64,000 nt of DNA from Ruminococcus flavefaciens (lineage in GTDB: Bacteria > Bacillota > Clostridia > Oscillospirales > Ruminococcaceae): positions 124,001 to 188,000 of the forward strand of contig NZ_UETD01000005.1 of NCBI RefSeq assembly GCF_900116855.1, read 5' to 3'. The notes beneath the pieces were generated by a model that was not told the origin of the DNA, ran no database searches, and saw nothing but the letters and a program-made list of their open reading frames with translations. The translations under genes and the position numbers were made by a program. Shown piece after piece: positions 1 to 7,606 of the stretch (position 1 is its first letter; the number at the start of each line of letters is the position of its first letter).

Positions 1-177
1 GCGGATTCCGTTTCCGATGATATACCCGATGAGGTCCTTGAGCTTGTGGAGCAGCGCAAGGCTGCACGCAAGGACAAGAACTTCGCCCTCGCAGACGAGC
101 TCCGCGACAAGATAGCAGCTCTGGGCTACGAGGTAAAGGAGACCCGTCAGGGCACTGAAATTAATAAGATCAATTAA
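1..177 (+). CDS. cysS: Cysteinyl-tRNA synthetase, C-terminal end (5' truncated by window edge)
   Basis: Only the last 58 codons are present, read in frame 1 and ending TAA (175-177), with a TAG directly behind it. The visible peptide contains the helical anticodon-binding tail typical of class I CysRS: an ARKDKNFALADELRDKI stretch followed by GYEVKETRQGT, which matches the family ending 'A R x x K (D/N) F x x A D x L R D x (I/L) ... G (I/V/Y) x (L/V) x D/E T x x G T'. The enzyme charges tRNA-Cys in the cytoplasm. The catalytic core (HIGH and KMSKS motifs) lies outside the window. Identification rests on this tail alone but the match is close. Confidence 0.85.
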   Translation, partial: ADSVSDDIPDEVLELVEQRKAARKDKNFALADELRDKIAALGYEVKETRQGTEINKIN

Positions 178-190
178 TAGTTCTGTGACT

Positions 191-320
191 GAATGCATAA
201 TGCTGAATGCATAATTCATAATTAAAGTTTTTGCCTTATGGCAGATAGTATTGATCTTGTAAACAGGTCGGCGTAAGCCGACACATCAATTAAGCATTAT
301 GCATTATGAATTATGAATTA
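191..320. repeat. Imperfect inverted repeat with central GC hairpin (MITE-like intergenic element)
   Basis: Between cysS and walJ the DNA is very AT-rich and folds on itself. AATGCATAATGCTGAAT (192-208) pairs with ATTAAGCATTATGCATT (289-305) at 16 of 17 positions. ATAATTCATAATT-type repeats follow on both arms, to about 320. The centre holds a perfect small hairpin, GTCGGC/GCCGAC, near 267-282. A 12-mer GGCAGATAGTAT (240-251) recurs at 14976-14987 in another repeat region. No open reading frame is present. It looks like a non-autonomous palindromic repeat. A transcribed stem-loop affecting the walJ message is also possible. Confidence 0.55.
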
Positions 321-343
321 AAAAACTGAACGGAGAATATCCA

Positions 344-1129
344 ATGGCAAGACTCTATCCCCTTTTCAGCTCCAGCAAGGGCAACTCCTCATTTATCGGA
401 ACTGAAAAAGGCGGTATACTCATAGACTGCGGCGTAAGCTTCAGACGGCTCTGCACTGCTCTGGAGGTGAACCACATACCTCTAAGCGCCGTGCAGGGGG
501 TGTTCATCACCCATGAGCATTCCGACCATATCGCAGGTCTGGCTATGCTCACAAAGAAAACAGGTATGCCCGTATACGGGCAGAAGCGCACCCTGCAAAG
601 GCTGTGCGACGGCAACAAGATAGCGGTGAACTCTCCCGTTATAGATATGACGGGAAAGACCATAAGCTGCGGCGGCAGTGAGGTGAGCTGCTTCAACACT
701 CCCCATGACGTCATACAGAGCTGCGGCTACCGCATACACACCTCCGACGACAAGTACTGCGCCGTATGCACGGACTTGGGCCACGTCACACAGGAGGTGG
801 ACGAGGCTCTGACGGGCTGCCGAATGGTGCTCATCGAAGCCAATTACGATGACTATATGCTCCGCACGGGACCCTATCCGCTGTACCTGAAAGAGAGGAT
901 ACTCTCTGTGAACGGTCATCTCTCTAACGATGACTGCGCCGTGCAGGTGGGCAGGCTCATAGAGCGGGGGACTACACATTTCCTGCTGGGACACCTCAGT
1001 CAGGACAATAACCGTCCGCAGCTTGCGGACAGCACCGTGCAGCGAAGCCTTGACAGGTTCGCAAGGGGCAGGGACTACCTCCTCGGGGTGGCTCCTGTAG
1101 AAACTCAGGGAGGAGCAGTTATTTTCTGA
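344..1129 (+). CDS. walJ: MBL-fold metallohydrolase WalJ/YycJ
   Basis: A 261-residue cytoplasmic metallo-beta-lactamase-fold protein of the YycJ/WalJ family, implicated in Firmicutes as a DNA exonuclease acting in cell-cycle/mismatch-repair related functions. The N-terminus LYPLFSSSKGNS and the metal-binding THEHSDH motif (HxHxDH at residues 57-62) are diagnostic. Further ligands are seen in CTDLGHV and near the C-terminus in LLGHLSQDNN. Length matches the family (about 260). The ATG follows ACGGAGAATATCCA, a usable ribosome site. Its TGA overlaps the rlmH ATG by one base, so the two are translationally coupled. The usual walRK kinase/regulator neighbours are not next to it here. Confidence 0.9.
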   Translation: MARLYPLFSSSKGNSSFIGTEKGGILIDCGVSFRRLCTALEVNHIPLSAVQGVFITHEHSDHIAGLAMLTKKTGMPVYGQKRTLQRLCDGNKIAVNSPVIDMTGKTISCGGSEVSCFNTPHDVIQSCGYRIHTSDDKYCAVCTDLGHVTQEVDEALTGCRMVLIEANYDDYMLRTGPYPLYLKERILSVNGHLSNDDCAVQVGRLIERGTTHFLLGHLSQDNNRPQLADSTVQRSLDRFARGRDYLLGVAPVETQGGAVIF

Positions 1130-1602
1130 TGAATATTGTACTTATCGCTGTCGGAAAGCTGAAAGAGGACTACCTCCGCAGCGCCTGCGGAGAATACATA
1201 AAGCGTCTGGGAAGATACTGCACCTTTGAGCTCCATGAGCTGGATGAGTGCAGACTGGGGGACAACCCCTCCGAGAAGGAGATAGCTGCCGCACTGAAAA
1301 AGGAAGCCGAGCAGATAAAGCGCTATGCCAAGGGCATGATAGTACCCATGTGCATAGAGGGAAAGCAGCTCACAAGCCCCGAGCTGTCGGAGAAGATAAC
1401 CGAGGCAGGCGTCAGCGGTCAGAGCACCGTCACATTCATTATCGGAAGCTCATTCGGTCTCGACCCCGAGATAAAGTCCATGGGCAGCCTCAGACTCTCC
1501 ATGTCTAAAATGACCTTCCCTCACCAGCTTGCAAGGGTCATGCTGCTGGAGCAGATATACCGTGCATTCCAGATAGCTGAGGGCGGAAAATACCATAAGT
1601 GA
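1129..1602 (+). CDS. rlmH: 23S rRNA (pseudouridine-1915-N3)-methyltransferase RlmH
   Basis: A SPOUT-class methyltransferase of 157 residues (family norm about 156-159). It methylates pseudouridine 1915 in helix 69 of 23S rRNA on assembled 70S ribosomes, using SAM. The C-terminal knot is clear: FIIGSSFGLDPEI (SAM loop), then MSKMTFPHQLARVMLLEQIYRAFQI and the near-invariant terminal GGKYHK. The start ATG sits inside the walJ stop (TGATG). A strong terminator follows two bases after the stop, so walJ-rlmH forms a short transcription unit. Confidence 0.95.
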   Translation: MNIVLIAVGKLKEDYLRSACGEYIKRLGRYCTFELHELDECRLGDNPSEKEIAAALKKEAEQIKRYAKGMIVPMCIEGKQLTSPELSEKITEAGVSGQSTVTFIIGSSFGLDPEIKSMGSLRLSMSKMTFPHQLARVMLLEQIYRAFQIAEGGKYHK

Positions 1603-1603
1603 C

Positions 1604-1631
1604 AAAAACGGACCAAAAAGGTCCGTTTTTT
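1604..1631 (+). terminator. Rho-independent terminator after rlmH
   Basis: AAAAACGGACC and GGTCCGTTTTTT form a perfect stem around a short A-rich loop, ending in a run of six T. It is placed directly behind the rlmH stop and insulates it from the polysaccharide operon promoter. Confidence 0.9.
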
Positions 1632-1654
1632 GCATTATACCGACAAACGAGCAC

Positions 1655-1676
1655 CTCTGCACTTGACAGTGCAGAG
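1655..1676. promoter_or_regulatory. Perfect inverted repeat enclosing the -35 box (putative operator)
   Basis: CTCTGCAC (1655-1662) and GTGCAGAG (1669-1676) are perfect inverted 8-mers. The six bases between them are exactly TTGACA, the -35 element of the next promoter. A dimeric repressor bound here would block RNA polymerase. There is no regulator gene beside it, so the partner is unknown. Confidence 0.6.
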
Positions 1677-1691
1677 CGCTTGTGATATAAT
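1663..1691 (+). promoter_or_regulatory. Sigma-A type promoter of the polysaccharide operon
   Basis: TTGACA (1663-1668), a 17-base spacer, and TATAAT (1686-1691) preceded by TGA, giving an extended -10. This is consensus on every count. Transcription should begin near 1698, leaving a leader of about 65 bases before the first gene, which has an AAGGAG ribosome site. Confidence 0.85.
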
Positions 1692-1762
1692 TAAATGATA
1701 CTATGGATTTTTATGCGCATTTGGCGGAAAACAGCCGCCGTGCGCCTTTCAAGGAGCAATAA

Positions 1763-2539
1763 ATGAGTACGATAAAAGAGCTGTATGCTTACAGACAGAT
1801 GATATTCAGCCTTGTGAAAAAGGACCTCCGCGGACGCTATAAGGGCTCGGTGCTGGGCTTCCTGTGGACGTTTATCAATCCGCTTTTTCAGCTGATAGTC
1901 TACACGATAGTTTTCTCGAAGATCCTTCCCAATAACATTGACAGGTATTACCTCTACCTTTTCGTGGCGCTGATACCGTGGATATTCTTCTCATCGTCAA
2001 TAACGGTGGGAGCAGCGTCCATAGTGGCGCAGAAGGACCTCGTAAAGAAGATATACTTTCCGCGAATGGTAATACCAATATCCTATGTTACAAGCTGCTT
2101 TGTGAATATGCTGCTGTGCTTCATAGTCATATTCGCGGTGATAATAGTAACGGGAGCAGGCATAAACTTCCTTGCGGTGCTGACTCTCCCCGTCATAATG
2201 ATAGTGGAGTACGTTTTTGCACTGGGAATGGCACTGCTTACCTCGGCGATAACCGTCTATTTCAGGGACTTGGAGCATATCCTCGGCATCGTTTCAATGG
2301 CGTGGATGTACCTCACTCCCGTCGTTTACTCAAAGTCCATCGTACCGCCGAGATACCTTCCCATATTCAATCTCAACCCCATGACACATATAATCGACTG
2401 CTACAGAACGGTGCTTTACGACAAGCAGGTCCCTGACCTTACCACACTGCTCTGGGCGGCAGGTCTGGGAGTATTATTCCTTATAATCGGAGCTGTGGTA
2501 TTCAATAAGCTCCAGAAGCACTTTGCGGAGGAACTGTAA
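1763..2539 (+). CDS. ABC-2 type polysaccharide export permease (Wzm/TagG-like)
   Basis: A 258-residue integral membrane protein with about six hydrophobic segments. It starts with the amphipathic KELYAYRQMIFSLVKKDLRGRYKGSVLGFLW region typical of ABC-2 permeases that export O-antigen, teichoic acid or capsular glycans (Wzm, TagG, RfbD). It would form the transmembrane channel moving a lipid-linked glycan out of the cytoplasm. The next gene, its ATPase, begins inside its stop codon (TAATG overlap). Being first in the operon and paired with a Wzt-like ATPase makes the role firm. The glycan itself cannot be named. Confidence 0.9.
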   Translation: MSTIKELYAYRQMIFSLVKKDLRGRYKGSVLGFLWTFINPLFQLIVYTIVFSKILPNNIDRYYLYLFVALIPWIFFSSSITVGAASIVAQKDLVKKIYFPRMVIPISYVTSCFVNMLLCFIVIFAVIIVTGAGINFLAVLTLPVIMIVEYVFALGMALLTSAITVYFRDLEHILGIVSMAWMYLTPVVYSKSIVPPRYLPIFNLNPMTHIIDCYRTVLYDKQVPDLTTLLWAAGLGVLFLIIGAVVFNKLQKHFAEEL

Positions 2540-3774
2540 TGGCTGAAAATGAAAATGTAATAGAAGTCAAAGACGTTACCAAGAGCTTCAAGGTGTATCT
2601 GGACAAGGGCTCGCAGCTCAAGGAGAGACTGCTTTTCCGCAAGAGGAGCCGCTATGAGGAGCGAAAGGTGCTCCGCGGCATAAGCTTCTCGGTGAAAAAG
2701 GGCGAGGCGATAGGTCTCATCGGTCACAACGGCTGCGGCAAGAGCACCACACTGAAGCTGCTGACAAGGATAATGTACCCCGATTCGGGAAGCATAAAGA
2801 TGCAGGGAAGAGTCTCCAGCCTTATCGAGCTGGGAGCAGGCTTCCACCCCGATATGAGCGGCAGGGAGAACATCTACACCAACGCCGCTATATTCGGACT
2901 TAACAAAAAGGAGATAGACTCCCGTATACAGAGCATAATCGACTTCTCGGAGCTGAAGGACTTCATCGACAATCCCGTCCGCACCTACTCCTCGGGAATG
3001 TATATGAGACTGGCTTTCTCCGTAGCTATAAACGTGGACGCGGATATACTCCTCATCGACGAGATACTCGCCGTGGGCGACGCCAATTTCCAGTCCAAGT
3101 GCTTCAACAAGCTTAGGGAGATAAAGTCTCATGGCACCACCATCGTTATCGTGTCTCACTCGCTGGGTCAGATAGAGCAGATATGCGACCGCTCGATATG
3201 GATACATGATGGACTCATCAAGGCGGAGGGGCCGCCCAAGGAGATCGACCTTGAGTACCTTGACTATATGAGCAGGAAAATTCAGGACAGGAACAAGAAG
3301 TCAGAGGAGGCTGCCGATACCGAGGAGCCTGCCGAAAACAAGGACGGCAAGCGCTGGGGAAGCGGCGAGGCGCGTATAAAGAGGATACGCTCATTTGCTT
3401 CGGACGGTACGGAGCAGTCCGTATTCAGAGTGGGTGAGGATATCAGGCTCACTGTGGATTATACCGTGAAAAAGCCCGTTCAGGACGCAGTTATCGGCTT
3501 CGGTATCTTCGATATGAACGGTGTGCAGTGCTACGGCACCAACACAAGGATAGACAAGCTCCCCGAGATGACACTCACCAAGGACGGCACCGCTGAGATA
3601 ACAATGAAGAACGTACAGCTGCTGTCGGGTGAGTATATGATAGATATAGCCATAGAACAGGGCGAGGGAATACCTGTGGACTATTACAGGCAGGCATACA
3701 AAATACAGATGTTATCGGCATACGGTGATGCGGGTATCGCCCGCGTTGACCACACATGGAATTTGCAGAGGTAA
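2539..3774 (+). CDS. ABC transporter ATPase with C-terminal glycan-recognition domain (Wzt-like)
   Basis: The 411-residue nucleotide-binding partner of the preceding permease. Residues 1 to about 245 form the ATPase, with Walker [10 protein letters not shown], the lineage hallmark IELGAGFHPDMSGRENIY, a degenerate signature TYSSGM, Walker B ILLIDEIL and the H-loop SHSLGQI. A charged linker (about 255-275, rich in Lys and Glu) leads to a beta-rich C-terminal domain (about 275-411) of the Wzt_C kind. In Escherichia coli O8/O9a this domain recognises the chemically capped non-reducing end of the chain. Its presence predicts that export here depends on a terminal modification, consistent with the methyltransferase immediately downstream. 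Confidence 0.9.
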   Translation: MAENENVIEVKDVTKSFKVYLDKGSQLKERLLFRKRSRYEERKVLRGISFSVKKGEAIGLIGHNGCGKSTTLKLLTRIMYPDSGSIKMQGRVSSLIELGAGFHPDMSGRENIYTNAAIFGLNKKEIDSRIQSIIDFSELKDFIDNPVRTYSSGMYMRLAFSVAINVDADILLIDEILAVGDANFQSKCFNKLREIKSHGTTIVIVSHSLGQIEQICDRSIWIHDGLIKAEGPPKEIDLEYLDYMSRKIQDRNKKSEEAADTEEPAENKDGKRWGSGEARIKRIRSFASDGTEQSVFRVGEDIRLTVDYTVKKPVQDAVIGFGIFDMNGVQCYGTNTRIDKLPEMTLTKDGTAEITMKNVQLLSGEYMIDIAIEQGEGIPVDYYRQAYKIQMLSAYGDAGIARVDHTWNLQR

Positions 3775-3777
3775 AAA

Positions 3778-4839
3778 ATGAGCAATATATCACAGTTTCT
3801 TGAAAGCATAAACAATCAGAAGGGCATCAAGGGAGCACTGAAAAGAAAGCTTTTCGGCAGCTTCTTTGCAGGGCTTCGGGCAGCTGACAGGGATATGGCG
3901 GAGCTGGAAAAGCGCTTCGGTGACTCTCAGGGAGCTGCTGCGGAAAGCCTTTCCGCCCTCAGGAGCGACTTTGAGTCCGCCTGCGTAAATCTCAGGAACA
4001 ACAACAACCTCATCGAGCGTATCAACAGCGAGGAGGAGTTCCTGCGCAGCAAGCTGGGCACGGTGGAAAAGAAGCTGAAAGGCGCTGCTGTACAGCCTGC
4101 GGGTACAGCTCAGGCAGCTCCTGCGGAGACAGCTGCGGCAGCACCCTCGGGAAGCGGCTCCGACTATGAGGACATCGACTATTTTGACTTCGAGAACCAC
4201 TTCCGCGGCTCCATAGAGAGCATAAAGAAGGCACAGGAGTTCTATCTGCGGTTCTACAGCGGCAAAAAGCACGTTGTTGACATAGGCTGCGGCAGGGGAG
4301 AGTTCCTGTCGCTGATGAAGGACAACGGCATAAACGCAGAGGGCGTGGATATATACGAGCCATACACCGAATACTGCAATATGAAGGGGCTGAAAGCTGC
4401 CTGCGGCGACGGTGCGGACTTCCTCAGAAAGACAGAGGGCGTTGACGGTATCTTCGTGGGACAGGTTGTCGAGCACCTTACTCCCCACCAGATAATCGAC
4501 CTGTGCAATACTGCCTATGACCGTCTGGAGAAGGGCGGCTGTATCATCATCGAGACACCCAACCCCACCTCACTGTCCATATATACCAACGCATTCTATA
4601 TCGACCCCTCCCATATAAAGCCCGTACACCCTCTCACCATGCAGTATTACCTTGAGAAGGCAGGCTTTACGGATGTGGAGATAATATATACCGAGAACAG
4701 CCGTCCGCCTTACAGTATCCCTGCACTGAAATGCGAGGGAGCAGAGAATACAGAGGAGTTCAACGAGGCGATGAAGCGCGTGTCCGACATGATATTCGGA
4801 AGTCAGGATTACGCTGTTGTGGCGGTCAAGAAAGGATAA
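3778..4839 (+). CDS. Coiled-coil class I SAM-dependent methyltransferase (possible chain-capping enzyme)
   Basis: 353 residues. About 40-102 is predicted coiled coil (heptad-like charged/hydrophobic pattern), followed by an Ala/Pro-rich linker (about 103-125). A Rossmann methyltransferase then spans about 135-350: motif I VVDIGCGRGEFL near residue 167, acidic end of strand 2 GVDIYEP, motif IV GQVVEHL, and IIIETPNP. This coiled coil plus methyltransferase layout resembles WbdD, which caps O-antigen chains and sets their length in ABC-exporter systems, but there is no kinase domain here. It sits 4 bases after the Wzt-like gene. Methyltransferase activity is well supported. The capping role is inference. 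Confidence 0.8.
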   Translation: MSNISQFLESINNQKGIKGALKRKLFGSFFAGLRAADRDMAELEKRFGDSQGAAAESLSALRSDFESACVNLRNNNNLIERINSEEEFLRSKLGTVEKKLKGAAVQPAGTAQAAPAETAAAAPSGSGSDYEDIDYFDFENHFRGSIESIKKAQEFYLRFYSGKKHVVDIGCGRGEFLSLMKDNGINAEGVDIYEPYTEYCNMKGLKAACGDGADFLRKTEGVDGIFVGQVVEHLTPHQIIDLCNTAYDRLEKGGCIIIETPNPTSLSIYTNAFYIDPSHIKPVHPLTMQYYLEKAGFTDVEIIYTENSRPPYSIPALKCEGAENTEEFNEAMKRVSDMIFGSQDYAVVAVKKG

Positions 4840-4842
4840 GCT

Positions 4843-5301
4843 ATGGAAAACGAGAAGATAAATATAGAGGAGATAATGGCTGAGATAAAGCAGAGCATCA
4901 AGGAGCAGGGACTTACTGCGGATATGCTCAGCTTCGAGGACGTTCCCTACAAAAAGAACGCACAGAGCGGCTCTGCAAGCGAAGCCCTCGATTATGTCAG
5001 CACCCATTACTATATACAGCCCTACAAGGAGCTTCAGGGCAATCCCGTAAAGGTATTCATCAAGAAGGTCATCAGAAAGCTGACCAAGTTCTACGTTGAG
5101 CCTGTTGTGTTTGAGCAGAACGACTTCAACGCCAATGCGGTAACTGTCATGAAGTCCCTTGCGGAGAGCGGAAGCGCAGACCTTGGCGGCAGAGTGGAGA
5201 CCCTTGAGCTTGCCAACAAGGAGCTTATCATCAGACTTGACAAGCTGGAGCGCGAGAATGCGGAGCTCCGCAGACTGATCTCAAAGGAGACCACACGATG
5301 A
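4843..5301 (+). CDS. Small coiled-coil protein of the polysaccharide operon
   Basis: A 152-residue soluble protein I cannot assign to a named family. The N-terminus (INIEEIMAEIKQSIKEQG) and a central basic patch (PVKVFIKKVIRKLTKFYVEPV) precede a C-terminal coiled coil (about 115-147) rich in Leu, Glu, Lys and Arg. It has no signal peptide or transmembrane segment. It starts 3 bases after the methyltransferase stop and overlaps the next glycosyltransferase by 4 bases (ATGA). A scaffold that pairs with the coiled coil of the methyltransferase, or that ties the glycosyltransferases to the membrane, would fit. This is inference from position and coiled-coil content only. Confidence 0.7.
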   Translation: MENEKINIEEIMAEIKQSIKEQGLTADMLSFEDVPYKKNAQSGSASEALDYVSTHYYIQPYKELQGNPVKVFIKKVIRKLTKFYVEPVVFEQNDFNANAVTVMKSLAESGSADLGGRVETLELANKELIIRLDKLERENAELRRLISKETTR

Positions 5302-6380
5302 AGGTGGTGCAGCTCCTTCCTACGCTGTCATTCGGTGACGGAGTGGGAAATGACGCTCTCGCCCTCAAGGAGATAATCGCTGGTCTGGGCTATGAGACCG
5401 CTATCTATGCCGAGAATATCGACAAGCGCCTGCCCGAGGGCTCTGCCATAAAGGCGGATAAGCTCACCGACCTGAAAAGCAGCGATGTGCTCATATACCA
5501 CAAGTCCACAGGCACAGATCTGTCATTCAAGATAGACAGCTACAAGTGCCGCAGGGTTATGATATACCACAATATCACTCCCCCCGACTTTTTCCGTCCC
5601 TACAGCCCCTCAGCCACTCAGCTGACGGAATACGGCTACAAGGGCGTGGAGTACCTCCGCGACAAGATGGACTACGTCATGGCGGTATCGGAGTACAACA
5701 AGTCGGAGCTGAGGAGGATGGGCTATACCTGTCCCATAGACATCAGCCCCTCGCTGACGAAGTTCGAGGACTATGAGCAGGCTCCCGACGAGGCTACCAT
5801 GAAGAAGTACCGCGACGGAAAGAAGAATATCATATTCGTGGGCAGGATAGCTCCCAACAAGAGACAGGAGAATATCATCAGAGCCTACTATTGCTATAAG
5901 AAGCTGGAGCCCGATTCAAGGCTCATACTTGTGGGCTCGGCAAACGGCATGGAGAACTACAACGAGCGCCTTGTGAAGTACGTTAACGCGCTGGGACTCA
6001 GCGATGATGTTGTGTTCACTGGACATATAAAGTTCAGCGAGATACTGGCATATTACCATGTGGCTGACGCCTTTGTCTGTATGAGCGAGCACGAGGGACT
6101 CTGTGTGCCCCTTGTGGAGTCCATGTTCTTCGGAGTCCCCATAATAGCCTATGATACCAGCGCTATTTCCGAGACTCTCGGCGGAAGCGGCGTTCTTCTG
6201 GACAGCAATGACCCCGTATTCGCGGCGGCTGTCATCGACAGAGTGGTAAGGGACGAAAAGCTGCGCAAAAGTCTCATCGAGGGACAGAAGAAAAGACTTG
6301 AATACTTCTCATACGACCGCCTGAAGGACATCTTCACAGACTGTCTCACAGGCTTTATCGAGGGAAGAAAAGGTAAATAA
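5298..6380 (+). CDS. Glycosyltransferase family 4 (GT-B fold)
   Basis: 360 residues, length normal for GT4. The N-terminal half has the acceptor-side FGDGVGNDALALKEII glycine loop. The C-terminal half has the donor-side elements NIIFVGRIAPNKRQENII and the E(x7)E motif in EHEGLCVPLVESMFFGVPIIAYD. It is a retaining nucleotide-sugar transferase working on the cytoplasmic face during repeat-unit or chain assembly. Sugar specificity cannot be read from sequence. It overlaps the preceding coiled-coil gene by 4 bases, indicating tight coupling. Confidence 0.88.
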   Translation: MKVVQLLPTLSFGDGVGNDALALKEIIAGLGYETAIYAENIDKRLPEGSAIKADKLTDLKSSDVLIYHKSTGTDLSFKIDSYKCRRVMIYHNITPPDFFRPYSPSATQLTEYGYKGVEYLRDKMDYVMAVSEYNKSELRRMGYTCPIDISPSLTKFEDYEQAPDEATMKKYRDGKKNIIFVGRIAPNKRQENIIRAYYCYKKLEPDSRLILVGSANGMENYNERLVKYVNALGLSDDVVFTGHIKFSEILAYYHVADAFVCMSEHEGLCVPLVESMFFGVPIIAYDTSAISETLGGSGVLLDSNDPVFAAAVIDRVVRDEKLRKSLIEGQKKRLEYFSYDRLKDIFTDCLTGFIEGRKGK

Positions 6381-6394
6381 CAAAGGATAGAACG

Positions 6395-7606
6395 ATGAAG
6401 AAGATTGGTTTTGTTATCCCGTGGTACGGCGAGAATATTCCCGGCGGAGCGGAAATGGAGCTCCGGCAGGTGACTGACCGCCTGCACAGGGCAGGGGTGG
6501 AGCTGGAGATACTGACCACCTGTATAAAGGACGCAGGCTCGGACTGGAGCCGCAATTTCCACAAGGAGGGCACTGAGACTGCCTCAAACGGCATTACCGT
6601 AAGAAGATTCAGAGTGGGCGAGAGAAATGCCGCGGCTTTTGACGCCGTGAACGCAAAGCTCATGAAGGGCATGAGGATAACTCCTGCCGAGGAGGACATC
6701 TTCCTGACGGAAATGGCGGAGTGCTCTGCCCTCTACGGCTATATGAAGGAGCACAGCGAGGAATACAGCCTCTTTGTGTTCATACCCTATCTGCTCTGCA
6801 CCACCTATAACGGAACGAAAATGTTCCCTGAGAAATCGGTGCTGATACCCTGCTTCCACGATGAGGCTTATGCCTATATATCGCGGTATAAAGAGGTGTT
6901 TCCCAAGGCTGCGGGAATGATATTCAATGCCCGTCCCGAGTCGGAGCTGGCGGAGAGGCTCTACGGCTTCTCAAAGAGCGGCACCAAGACCATCGTCATG
7001 GGAATAGGCATGGATACGGACATAAAGCCCGACGCAGATGCCTTCCGCAAAAAGTTCGGCATAGACAGTCCGTTTATCGTCTACGCGGGACGCAAGGACA
7101 AGGGCAAGAACGTTCACACTCTGGTGCAGTATTTTGCGGAGTATCTCAAGCGCCGCGATACCGACCTGAAGCTGGTGCTTATGGGCGGCGGCAGCATTGA
7201 GCTCCCCGACGAGCTGGTAAGGCAGAAGCGCATAATCGACCTTGGGTTCGTGGATATACAGGACAAGTATAACGGACAGGCAGCGGCAGAGTTCCTCTGT
7301 CAGCCCTCAAAGAACGAGAGCTTCTCCCTTGTCATCATGGAGAGCTGGCTCTGCGGACGCCCCGTGCTGGTACACAGCGGCTGTCCCGTCACAAGGAACT
7401 TCGTATCGGAGTCCGACGGCGGTCTCTATTTCGGTGATTACTTCGAGTTCGAGGGCTGCACCGACTGGATCCTCCGCAACAGGGAAAAGGCTGCACTTAT
7501 GGGAAGAAACGGCGGAGATTACGTCCGCAGCAACTTCGCATGGGACGTCATCGTTGAGAAATACAAGAAGTTTTTCGCAGAAGTCATCGGAGAAAGGGAA
7601 CAATGA
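6395..7606 (+). CDS. Glycosyltransferase family 4, first of a tandem paralogous pair
   Basis: 403 residues. It opens with IGFVIPWYGENIPGGAEMELRQV (Gly-rich acceptor loop) and has FIVYAGRKDKGKNV and PSKNESFSLVIMESWLCGRPVLVHSGCPV (donor-binding E-x7-E). The C-terminus DGGLYFGDYFEFEGCTDWIL is almost the same as in the next gene, showing that the two arose by duplication. Its stop overlaps the next ATG by 4 bases. It probably adds one sugar of the exported glycan. Linkage and sugar are unknown. Confidence 0.87.
   Translation: MKKIGFVIPWYGENIPGGAEMELRQVTDRLHRAGVELEILTTCIKDAGSDWSRNFHKEGTETASNGITVRRFRVGERNAAAFDAVNAKLMKGMRITPAEEDIFLTEMAECSALYGYMKEHSEEYSLFVFIPYLLCTTYNGTKMFPEKSVLIPCFHDEAYAYISRYKEVFPKAAGMIFNARPESELAERLYGFSKSGTKTIVMGIGMDTDIKPDADAFRKKFGIDSPFIVYAGRKDKGKNVHTLVQYFAEYLKRRDTDLKLVLMGGGSIELPDELVRQKRIIDLGFVDIQDKYNGQAAAEFLCQPSKNESFSLVIMESWLCGRPVLVHSGCPVTRNFVSESDGGLYFGDYFEFEGCTDWILRNREKAALMGRNGGDYVRSNFAWDVIVEKYKKFFAEVIGEREQ

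Noticed and set aside
2416-3207. A 263-codon minus-strand open frame opposite the Wzm/Wzt genes
   Set aside because: Antisense to clearly conserved ABC transporter genes and crosses their junction. No ribosome site.
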